From Clostridia bacterium (lineage in GTDB: Bacteria > Bacillota_A > Clostridia > Christensenellales > CAG-138): a stretch of 6,889 nucleotides of DNA. The notes under the pieces were generated by a model. It was not told the DNA's origin. It made no database searches and saw only the letters and a list, made by a program, of their open reading frames with translations. The position numbers were made by a program, and so were the translations under genes. The DNA is taken from positions 1 through 6,889 of the forward strand of contig JAFZJT010000050.1 in the NCBI GenBank assembly GCA_017553815.1, in the 5' to 3' direction. How positions within the stretch are numbered: the stretch's first letter is position 1; each line of letters starts with the position of its first letter. Below are positions 1 through 4,643 of this stretch, in pieces.

Positions 1-2
1 CG

Positions 3-575
3 CTGCTTATCGCATGGGCGAAGAAGGAAAAGGTACACATAGGCAGAACGAGCCTGCCGAAACTTTTGTCGAGCAAGGACGAGCTTCATGTTATCTCGCT
101 TACAAAGGAACAGTTTGCGGGCTTTCAGAAGCTTGCAAAGAAGAAGATAACCTACGCCCCGTTTCTGAACACAAAGAACCGAGACGGCAAGGTGGATATT
201 ATCATGAGCGCGAAACAGCTCTCGATGGCAAACCACGTTCTTGGCAAGATCGGATACGGCAAGGTCGAGGAAGGCAGAGGCTTCAGATCGGAGATGCTCA
301 ACGAGCGCGATAAGGCGGAGATCGGCGGCATGGCTTTTGAAACGCAGAACTCGGAAGCAAAAAAAAACGATACTCCGTCGAAAGGCGCCTCAAACGAATG
401 CAAGGCAACCTCGCCGGAACGTCAAGACCGCAGCAGTAGGAAGCCATCGGTCGAGCGCAAGCTTGAAGAAAACAGGAAGCTCCTTGACAGGCAGAAGGCT
501 CAGGCCGCCAAGTACCGCAGCAAGAACCGCTCCAAGAGCAAGTCAAAGCCACGCAGCAATGGACCGGCGCGCTGA
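3..575 (+). CDS. PcfB/DUF3801 family conjugation protein, 5' end missing
   Basis: The frame is open from the left edge, so the true start lies upstream and 190 C-terminal residues are visible. Visible residues about 14-86, from a G-R-T-S-L-P-K-L-L segment to K-I-G-Y-G, resemble the C-terminal half of the DUF3801 (PcfB) domain. In the family, PcfB works beside the coupling protein (PcfC/VirD4) and helps deliver the relaxase-DNA complex to the channel, in the cytoplasm; the virD4 gene downstream supports that role here. The remaining ~100 residues are hydrophilic, Lys/Arg/Ser-rich and probably disordered, ending in alternating R-S-K repeats that could bind nucleic acid (inference). A TTG at 66 could act as a start but falls inside the conserved domain, so I do not use it. 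A run of nine A residues (359-367) lies in the linker. The 3' end overlaps the next gene by 17 nt. I am confident of the family, less so of the exact biochemical role. Confidence 0.8.
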   Translation: MLIAWAKKEKVHIGRTSLPKLLSSKDELHVISLTKEQFAGFQKLAKKKITYAPFLNTKNRDGKVDIIMSAKQLSMANHVLGKIGYGKVEEGRGFRSEMLNERDKAEIGGMAFETQNSEAKKNDTPSKGASNECKATSPERQDRSSRKPSVERKLEENRKLLDRQKAQAAKYRSKNRSKSKSKPRSNGPAR

Positions 576-741
576 CGATAAGCCCGATCCGCGAAAGCGC
601 GAATGGTCTTTTTTCAGAGATAAAAGCGGAAAGATAGCTTTCAACCCAAAGTGCAATTCATGTGAGCGGGAGTGCAAGCAGAGTTTCAGGGCAACGCTTG
701 TGCGCTGCCCGATAATCAAAAGAAGGGAGGATGTACCATGA
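559..741 (+). CDS. Small four-cysteine protein, putative zinc-binding, conjugation accessory
   Basis: A 60-residue protein starting at ATG 559, inside the end of the pcfB-like gene (17-nt overlap). No good Shine-Dalgarno is visible, so translation probably depends on coupling to the upstream gene. The N-terminal third is charged (D/R/K), followed by an aromatic segment (E-W-S-F-F-R-D-K-S-G-K). Cysteines at residues 32, 35, 39 and 50 form a CxxC-x3-C-x10-C pattern, which could bind zinc or an iron-sulfur cluster; that is inference from spacing. I recall similar short Cys-rich ORFs beside pcfB in clostridial conjugative elements but know no assigned function. Its position between pcfB and virD4 suggests a relaxosome or coupling accessory. 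Its stop overlaps the next start in an ATGA arrangement. The frame is also open upstream to 241, so an upstream extension or a frameshift fusion cannot be excluded, but that extension is Arg/Ser-rich and looks like a shadow of pcfB. Confidence 0.7.
   Translation: MDRRADDKPDPRKREWSFFRDKSGKIAFNPKCNSCERECKQSFRATLVRCPIIKRREDVP
721..730 (+). promoter_or_regulatory. Ribosome binding site for the 57-residue gene
   Basis: AGAAGGGAGG ends seven bases before the ATG at 738. It is the strongest ribosome site in the first kilobase and fixes that ATG as the start, rather than in-frame codons further upstream. An ATG at 731 directly abuts the site and is too close to be used. Confidence 0.65.
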
Positions 742-911
742 GCGAATACAGAGTAAGTTTGAATCAAGACGAGAAAACTACCATTCAAAACGCGCTCATC
801 AATATGCGATATTCGTCCGCTATGGACGATGAGCTTGCAGAGGCGTTGAGCGAGCTCATATCAAGGTTTCAGGCGATGCATCCCGTGCCTGAGTACGGAT
901 ATGAGAGATAA
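738..911 (+). CDS. Unrecognised 57-residue protein upstream of virD4
   Basis: I do not recognise this protein. It starts at ATG 738, sharing an ATGA overlap with the end of the Cys4 gene, and is preceded by a good ribosome site at 721-730. The protein is acidic in the middle, has no cysteine and no membrane segment, and reads as mostly helical (residues about 10-26 and 30-46), with a short tail ending P-E-Y-G-Y-E-R. Its last 11 bases overlap the start of virD4, which itself has only a weak ribosome site. One role of this ORF may therefore be to carry ribosomes onto virD4. The tight packing and proper start signals argue that it is translated. Its cellular role is unknown; a small cytoplasmic partner of the coupling protein or relaxosome is possible from position only. 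Confidence 0.6.
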   Translation: MSEYRVSLNQDEKTTIQNALINMRYSSAMDDELAEALSELISRFQAMHPVPEYGYER

Positions 912-2670
912 CAAACAAGAGCGGTTCGTATATGCAGCCGCTCTTGTCATTCCGACAGTATGGCTTGCGCTTTTGACCGCCCCGTGCTTGGGCGGGAGCA
1001 TCGTGGATATTATGAAGCGGCTGACAGAGGCGATAAAGCAGCCGTTCAGCATCGTATGGTGCGAAAACAGCGGCAAGTGCATACTGGTATTCCTTGTGCT
1101 GTATGCTTGCTGTTTGCTTTTCTACTTTGGAAGCAGGCCTAACACGCGCGACGGCGAGGAGCACGGTTCAGCCAAGTGGGGCGCAGCAAAAGAGATAAAC
1201 AAGAGCCTGAAACAGGAAAAGAACTTTGTGCTTTCAAAGAAACTGCGGCTCGGCATGGATTCATACAAGCACTATCGAAACCTCAACACATTCGTGCTCG
1301 GAGGTTCTGGTGCGGGCAAAACGAGGTTCGTTGCGCTGCCGAATATCCTTGAGGCAAACTGCTCGTATGTTATCACCGATCCAAAAGGCGAGATACTTGC
1401 CAATACCGGCTATTACCTTTTAGAGCAGGGGTATGACGTGCGGGTATTCAACCTTGTGGATATGGATGCTTCGGACGGTTACAATCCCTTTATGTACCTT
1501 CGGGACGATAAGGATGTTTTGAAGCTCATAACCAACCTCATTAGGAACACCACCCCGAAGGGAGCAAGCAGCAACGATCCGTTTTGGGAGAAAGCGGAAA
1601 CCGCTTTGCTTGAGGCGCTTATGTTCTATCTGCTGTATGAAGCACCACTCGAAGAACAGAACTTCGCTATGATTATGAAGATGCTCGCATACGCGGATGT
1701 GCGCGAGGAGGATTCAAAGCATATCTCGGCGCTCGACCTTTTGTTTCAGCAGCTCGGCTATCAAAGCCCGGGGCATATCGCCGCAAAGCAGTATGCCGTC
1801 TATAAGCAGGCAGCAGGTAAGACCGCAAAGAGCATAAATATCTCACTTGCTGTCAGGCTTGCGGCATTCAACATGAAACAGCTTCAAAGGATAACCGATA
1901 GCGACAGAATGGATTTCGGAGAGCTCGGCGAAAAGAAAATGGCGATCTTCGCCGTTATTCCCGACAACGATACTTCGCTGTCCTACCTCGTCGGTATGCT
2001 CTATACGCAGATAATCCAAGAGCTTTATTTCAGAGCCGATCATATCCATTATGGACCATTGCCTGTTCATGTGCGGTTTATCCTCGATGAGTTTGCGAAT
2101 GTCAGCCTGCCCGAAGAGTTCGATAAATCGCTTGCTACGATGCGTTCAAGGAATATGTCGGCAACGATCATCGTTCAGAACCTCGCTCAGCTAAAGGGAT
2201 TATATAAGGACGGCGCTTGGGAAACTATAACGGGCAACTGCGATTCGCTTATCTATCTCGGCGGCAACGAGCAGAGCACCCATGAGTATGTTTCAAAGCA
2301 GCTCGGAAAGCAGACGATATGGCTAAAGACTCACGGACAGACCAAAGGCAAGACGGGCTCATACTCCACAAACCAACAGCTCACGGGACGAGAGCTGTTA
2401 ACTCCCGATGAAGTGCGTATGCTGGATAACAGATACGCACTTATCTTTATCCGAGGGTTCCGTCCCGTTATGGACGAAAAGTATCCGCTTCAAAAGCACA
2501 GCGCGTATAGGTTATGTGCTTCGGGCGGATACCCCAAGTATGAACACAGCTTCAATATGCTCGCAGGAGAAGAGTTCGCAGGCGAGCTTTCCTCTTTATC
2601 GGAGGGCAAACAAACAACAAATCAACCAAAGGAGGACAACTCTCAATATGAAACTGAACAGGAAAACTAA
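901..2670 (+). CDS. VirD4/TraG-type coupling ATPase (type IV coupling protein)
   Basis: A 589-residue protein of the VirD4/TraG/PcfC family, the membrane ATPase that recruits the relaxosome and pumps the DNA strand to the channel. Two N-terminal membrane helices lie at about 10-29 and 59-78. The family motif H-G-S-A-K-W-G follows near 88-94. Walker A is GGSGAGKT at 134-141, an ITDPKGE motif sits at about 158-164, and Walker B with its catalytic glutamate is RFILDEF at 392-398. The conserved MSATIIVQNLAQLKGLY and CDSLIYLGGNE segments follow downstream. Length is normal for the Gram-positive family and no disruption is seen. The last ~25 residues are a polar Q/N/E/K tail. The start at 901 overlaps the previous gene by 11 nt with only a weak ribosome site, indicating translational coupling. 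The 3' end overlaps the pilin-like gene by 23 nt. A perfect inverted repeat lies just inside the 5' end (915-947). Function is firmly supported. Confidence 0.95.
   Translation: MRDNKQERFVYAAALVIPTVWLALLTAPCLGGSIVDIMKRLTEAIKQPFSIVWCENSGKCILVFLVLYACCLLFYFGSRPNTRDGEEHGSAKWGAAKEINKSLKQEKNFVLSKKLRLGMDSYKHYRNLNTFVLGGSGAGKTRFVALPNILEANCSYVITDPKGEILANTGYYLLEQGYDVRVFNLVDMDASDGYNPFMYLRDDKDVLKLITNLIRNTTPKGASSNDPFWEKAETALLEALMFYLLYEAPLEEQNFAMIMKMLAYADVREEDSKHISALDLLFQQLGYQSPGHIAAKQYAVYKQAAGKTAKSINISLAVRLAAFNMKQLQRITDSDRMDFGELGEKKMAIFAVIPDNDTSLSYLVGMLYTQIIQELYFRADHIHYGPLPVHVRFILDEFANVSLPEEFDKSLATMRSRNMSATIIVQNLAQLKGLYKDGAWETITGNCDSLIYLGGNEQSTHEYVSKQLGKQTIWLKTHGQTKGKTGSYSTNQQLTGRELLTPDEVRMLDNRYALIFIRGFRPVMDEKYPLQKHSAYRLCASGGYPKYEHSFNMLAGEEFAGELSSLSEGKQTTNQPKEDNSQYETEQEN
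915..947. repeat. Perfect 10-bp inverted repeat just inside virD4
   Basis: ACAAGAGCGG (915-924) is exactly complementary to CCGCTCTTGT (938-947), with a 13-base spacer. In mRNA this would form a strong hairpin starting 12 bases after the virD4 ATG codon, over codons 5-16. There is no T-run after it, so it is not an intrinsic terminator. It could slow initiation at virD4 unless ribosomes arrive from the upstream gene, or be a DNA-binding site. It may also be a coincidence of coding sequence. Confidence 0.45.
2628..2635 (+). promoter_or_regulatory. Ribosome binding site of the Maff2 pilin-like gene
   Basis: AAAGGAGG lies inside the last codons of virD4, 12 bases before the ATG at 2648. The spacing is slightly long, but no other start codon in this frame fits better, and the protein then begins with a clean signal-peptide-like N-terminus. 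It selects the short ORF over the longer open frame, which reaches back to 2408 inside virD4. Confidence 0.7.
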
Positions 2671-2953
2671 AACCGTATTCTCTATCCTCGCGGCACTTGT
2701 GCTCGTTTTCAGCATCGCAGGTGCTGCTTTCGCTTCGGGCGATGATCCCATCAGCGTGGTCAACAATCTCTCAAACTTCATCTTCGGTCTTATCCGCGCT
2801 GTCGGCATTATCCTGCTGGCATTCGGCGTGCTCCAGCTCGGCATCTCGCTCAAGTCCCACGATCCTTCCGCAAGGGCGAACGGTATGCTTACCATCGCGG
2901 GCGGCATTGTGATCACCTTCACCAAAGAGATCCTCACCCTCATCACGGGCTGA
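2648..2953 (+). CDS. Maff2 family small membrane protein, candidate VirB2-like pilin
   Basis: A 101-residue protein. Residues 1-29 look like a signal peptide: K/R-rich start, a hydrophobic stretch from about 10-25, and an A-F-A/S cleavage-like site at 29/30. The predicted mature part is about 72 residues with two hydrophobic helices, roughly 43-68 and 79-98, joined by a polar segment (S-H-D-P-S-A-R-A-N-G) typical of Maff2 proteins. Size, signal peptide and two-helix layout match VirB2/TrbC pilins, and the gene sits between virD4 and virB6 genes. A structural subunit of the transfer channel is therefore the likely role (inference; the family has little direct experimental work that I know of). 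The gene starts inside the end of virD4 (23-nt overlap) and is followed by a strong hairpin that could raise its mRNA level above that of its neighbours. The family call is firm and the pilin role tentative. Confidence 0.85.
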   Translation: MKLNRKTKTVFSILAALVLVFSIAGAAFASGDDPISVVNNLSNFIFGLIRAVGIILLAFGVLQLGISLKSHDPSARANGMLTIAGGIVITFTKEILTLITG

Positions 2954-2997
2954 TGGGTATTCTTATCCGCGGCGGCTTTTGCCGCCGCTCCCATCAG
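2950..2997 (+). repeat. Two-layer stem-loop between the pilin-like gene and virB6
   Basis: The inner stem is GCGGCGGC (2969-2976) with GCCGCCGC (2981-2988) and a TTTT loop, a perfect 8-bp GC-rich hairpin. The outer stem is CTGATGGG (2950-2957) with CCCATCAG (2990-2997), also perfect, separated from the inner one by 11 bases on the left and one on the right. The left outer arm contains the pilin gene's TGA stop, and the right arm abuts the GGGGGTG ribosome site of virB6. No T-run follows, so termination is unlikely. An mRNA-stabilising or translation-coupling element is a better fit. Confidence 0.6.
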
Positions 2998-3010
2998 GGG
3001 GTGAAGTAAT

Positions 3011-3847
3011 ATGGGAACCAATGCGATAGTCGAGATACTCAATAAGGCACTCGGCACATGGTCCCATTATCTTGCGTTGATATGGGACTTGCTTACAACT
3101 TCGCCCGCAGAGTTCAAGGACGGCGCTATTTGGTCGATAATGGTGAACATCCATTCGGGCATAAAGGGCATCGCTTATGGGCTTCTCGTGCTGTTCTTCG
3201 TTGTGGGCGTTATGAAAACAACGACCAACTTTTCAGAACTCAAGCGCCCGGAGCAGGCGCTCAAGCTTTTTCTCAGGTTTGCGATTGCAAAAGGCATCGT
3301 CACATACAGTATGGACTTGATGCAGGCGATATTCAAAATCATTCAGGGGATAATGAACCAGATCTATGCTTCATCCGGCACGGTGTTCGATGGGAACCTT
3401 GAGCTCCCGAACGCTTTAAGGGATAAGATATGCTCCGTGGGTTTCTTCGATTCGATCCCACTGTGGCTCGTTTCGCTCATAGGCGCACTTCTCGTCGCCG
3501 TGCTGAGCTGCGTTATCCTTCTTACCGTGTACTCCCGCTTTTTCAAGCTCTATATGTATACGGCGATAGCTCCCGTGCCGATGGCGGGCTTTGCGGGCGA
3601 AGGCACGTCGAATATCGGCAGGCAGTTCATAAAGAGCTACGCAGGAGTATGCTTGCAGGGTGCTATCATAATCCTTGCCTGCATAATCTACTCGGTATTC
3701 GCAACGTCAATGCCTAATGTTGACAGTTCGGCATCCGCTACATCGGCGGTATGGTCTTACCTGCTTGAACTCATTGTGAATCTGCTTGTGCTTGTGGGCG
3801 CGATACGAATGAGCGATAGGATTATCCATGAAATGATAGGTATGTAA
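3011..3847 (+). CDS. VirB6/TrbL-like polytopic conjugation channel protein
   Basis: A 278-residue, strongly hydrophobic protein of the VirB6/TrbL-like group found in clostridial conjugative transposons. Hydrophobic helices are apparent at about 51-69, 96-118 (partly amphipathic), 149-172, 176-195, 210-232 and 249-266. The segment around 183-217 (A-I-A-P-V-P-M-A-G-F, then G-R-Q-F-I-K-S-Y-A and L-Q-G) is the most recognisable family signature. VirB6-type proteins form part of the inner-membrane channel and contact the DNA substrate during export. The start at 3011 has a GGGGGTG ribosome site (2997-3003) seven bases upstream. The gene directly follows the pilin-like gene after a strong hairpin, and ends immediately before a 22-base palindrome with a convergent gene beyond it. 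No large soluble domain is present. The family call rests on motif and context, not on a search. Confidence 0.85.
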   Translation: MGTNAIVEILNKALGTWSHYLALIWDLLTTSPAEFKDGAIWSIMVNIHSGIKGIAYGLLVLFFVVGVMKTTTNFSELKRPEQALKLFLRFAIAKGIVTYSMDLMQAIFKIIQGIMNQIYASSGTVFDGNLELPNALRDKICSVGFFDSIPLWLVSLIGALLVAVLSCVILLTVYSRFFKLYMYTAIAPVPMAGFAGEGTSNIGRQFIKSYAGVCLQGAIIILACIIYSVFATSMPNVDSSASATSAVWSYLLELIVNLLVLVGAIRMSDRIIHEMIGM

Positions 3848-3869
3848 AAGGAGCGCCGCGGCGCTCCTT
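3848..3869 (-). terminator. 22-bp perfect palindrome, shared terminator between convergent genes
   Basis: The left arm AAGGAGCGCCG (3848-3858) is the exact reverse complement of the right arm 3859-3869. It starts directly after the virB6 stop and ends three bases before the stop of the minus-strand gene. Read on the minus strand, the hairpin is followed by TTTT, the form of a short intrinsic terminator. On the plus strand it is followed by TTCATTC, a poor T-tract. It should therefore end the minus-strand transcript better than the plus one, allowing read-through to prgI and virB4. Because it is a self-complementary palindrome, a protein-binding role is an alternative. Confidence 0.65.
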
Positions 3870-3872
3870 CAT

Positions 3873-4205
3873 TCAATCGCTTATCGAGGTGTAATCGGTG
3901 TGGTTTCCTTGCTGCTTGAGCTGTTCAACGAAATCAAGCTCCCATTCTCGCTCGGCTCGGCGTTCCCTCACCTTGTCCAAAGTTAAACGAACGAGGCTTC
4001 CGAGCCATATCAGTGCGATAAGACCGTACATGCAGTAGGCGATGACGTATACGGTGTGATTCGCCTGTTCCGATAGAAACGGAAGTATGAATCCCATTAC
4101 GAAGCCGTAGAGCGTCGGTATGCCGCAGATGGCGAGCTTGGGCGAGCGAAGCGCCATTCCGATTATCCAAAGGATCAATCCAGCGATATAGATGTACTTT
4201 ATCAT
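3873..4205 (-). CDS. Minus-strand small membrane protein inside the secretion operon
   Basis: A 110-residue protein of no family I recognise, encoded against the direction of all other genes in the window. Three hydrophobic helices are visible, at about 4-19, 25-44 and 51-73, linked by a basic turn (R-S-P-K) and a polar loop (S-E-Q-A-N-H-T). After the third helix comes a highly charged stretch (K-V-R-E-R-R-A-E-R-E-W-E) that may form a cytoplasmic helix, then a polar tail. The positive-inside rule suggests N-terminus out, C-terminus in. The ATG at 4205 has a GGAGGA ribosome site seven bases upstream, an extended -10 lies just beyond, and a terminator palindrome follows its stop. It therefore looks like an independent transcription unit rather than a shadow ORF; the plus strand here offers no competing long frame. 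An entry-exclusion, immunity or regulatory function is conceivable from size, topology and location only. Confidence 0.72.
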   Translation of the reverse strand: MIKYIYIAGLILWIIGMALRSPKLAICGIPTLYGFVMGFILPFLSEQANHTVYVIAYCMYGLIALIWLGSLVRLTLDKVRERRAEREWELDFVEQLKQQGNHTDYTSISD

Positions 4206-4212
4206 TTTAGCA

Positions 4213-4218
4213 TCCTCC
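4213..4218 (-). promoter_or_regulatory. Ribosome binding site of the minus-strand membrane gene
   Basis: On the minus strand this reads GGAGGA, seven bases before the ATG whose first base is 4205. It is a near-ideal site and the main reason for accepting the minus-strand frame as a real gene and for choosing this start. Confidence 0.7.
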
Positions 4219-4228
4219 GTTTTTCTTT

Positions 4229-4237
4229 ATTGTACCA
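4229..4237 (-). promoter_or_regulatory. Candidate extended -10 promoter for the minus-strand gene
   Basis: On the minus strand this reads TGGTACAAT, an extended -10 (TGn followed by TACAAT, five of six matches to TATAAT). No convincing -35 is seen at 16-18 bases, which is acceptable for an extended -10. Transcription would begin near 4222, giving a leader of about 17 bases that contains the ribosome site. The 87-base gap between this gene and prgI (4206-4292) holds this signal and the prgI ribosome site. I see no good plus-strand promoter there. Confidence 0.45.
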
Positions 4238-4292
4238 TGTGCAGCAGAAGAAATTGAGGATGTCGATCAAAAGAACAGATATGGAGGTATAA

Positions 4293-4643
4293 ATGGAAAT
4301 AAAAATCAATAAAGAGATTCGTGATTATCAGGAATCGATCATCATGGGACTGTCCGCAAGGCAGTTCCTTTTTTCAGCCTTAGCGGTCGGTGTTGCTGTC
4401 GGCGTGTACTTCGGGCTGAAGGAACCGCTCGGCTCGGAGGTGGTGAGCTGGCTCTGCGTCCTTGCTGCCTTCCCGTTCGCGGCGCTCGGCTTCATACGCT
4501 ACCACGGTATGACCGCAGAACAGTTCGCACTTGCGTATATCCGTCAGGCGAGTACCCCGAAGGAACTGCCGTTCGTCCCCGGCAATCTATACGCGCAAGC
4601 TCTTTCCGGCACACGCTTTGAGGAGGTGCTTCGCTGTGATTAA
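4293..4643 (+). CDS. PrgI family (VirB3-like) membrane protein
   Basis: A 116-residue protein with the classic PrgI layout: an N-terminal segment beginning M-E-I-K-I-N-K-E-I-R with D-Y-Q-E-S-I-I-M-G-L, a first membrane helix at about 24-41, a second at about 49-67, then a soluble tail with the R-Y-H-G-M-T-A-E-Q-F motif. PrgI proteins are encoded directly before VirB4 in Gram-positive conjugation systems and are the counterpart of VirB3, thought to anchor the VirB4 ATPase at the membrane. The start at 4293 is set by GGAGGT at 4283-4288. The 3' end overlaps virB4 by eight bases. It is separated from the upstream part of the operon by the minus-strand gene, so its transcription must come from read-through across that gene or from an unrecognised promoter nearby. 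Confidence 0.9.
   Translation: MEIKINKEIRDYQESIIMGLSARQFLFSALAVGVAVGVYFGLKEPLGSEVVSWLCVLAAFPFAALGFIRYHGMTAEQFALAYIRQASTPKELPFVPGNLYAQALSGTRFEEVLRCD
4621..4628 (+). promoter_or_regulatory. Ribosome binding site fixing the GTG start of virB4
   Basis: AGGAGGTG lies seven bases before the GTG at 4636, within the last codons of prgI. It is a near-perfect match to the 16S rRNA 3' end and explains why the gene begins at a GTG, overlapping the prgI stop, instead of at a later ATG. Confidence 0.8.

Noticed and set aside
241..558. Upstream extension of the Cys4 gene frame, giving a 166-residue protein
   Set aside because: The extra part is Arg/Ser/Ala-rich low-complexity sequence in the shadow of the pcfB-like frame, has no ribosome site, and the recognisable Cys4 protein begins cleanly at 559. 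The frame is considered only as a possible slippage product.
689..710. Imperfect stem (5+3 bp with one mismatch) ahead of the 57-residue gene
   Set aside because: It lies inside the Cys4 coding sequence, including the fourth cysteine codon, is not perfect, and its right arm ends ten bases before the ribosome site. It could matter, but is not distinguishable from coding constraint.
977..995. CCGCCC...GGGCGG hairpin early in virD4
   Set aside because: A 6-bp stem with a 7-base loop inside GC-rich coding sequence, with no T-run or junction nearby; expected by chance.
2408..2647. Long N-terminal extension of the pilin-like gene inside virD4
   Set aside because: It lies fully within virD4 in another frame. 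The signal peptide and ribosome site place the start at 2648.
2969..2988. GC-rich hairpin as a classical Rho-independent terminator
   Set aside because: No T-run follows on the plus strand, and the essential virB6 gene starts 22 bases later, so it is described as a stability or coupling element instead.
2596..3057. Minus-strand open frame of 153 codons across the pilin gene
   Set aside because: Antisense of a hydrophobic gene gives a spuriously hydrophobic product. There is no start signal, and it spans the hairpin and two plus-strand genes.
4254..4282. Possible plus-strand promoter before prgI (TTGAGG, 17 bases, AGATAT)
   Set aside because: The -10 matches the consensus poorly and no shift of one or two bases improves it. 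Read-through from upstream is at least as likely.
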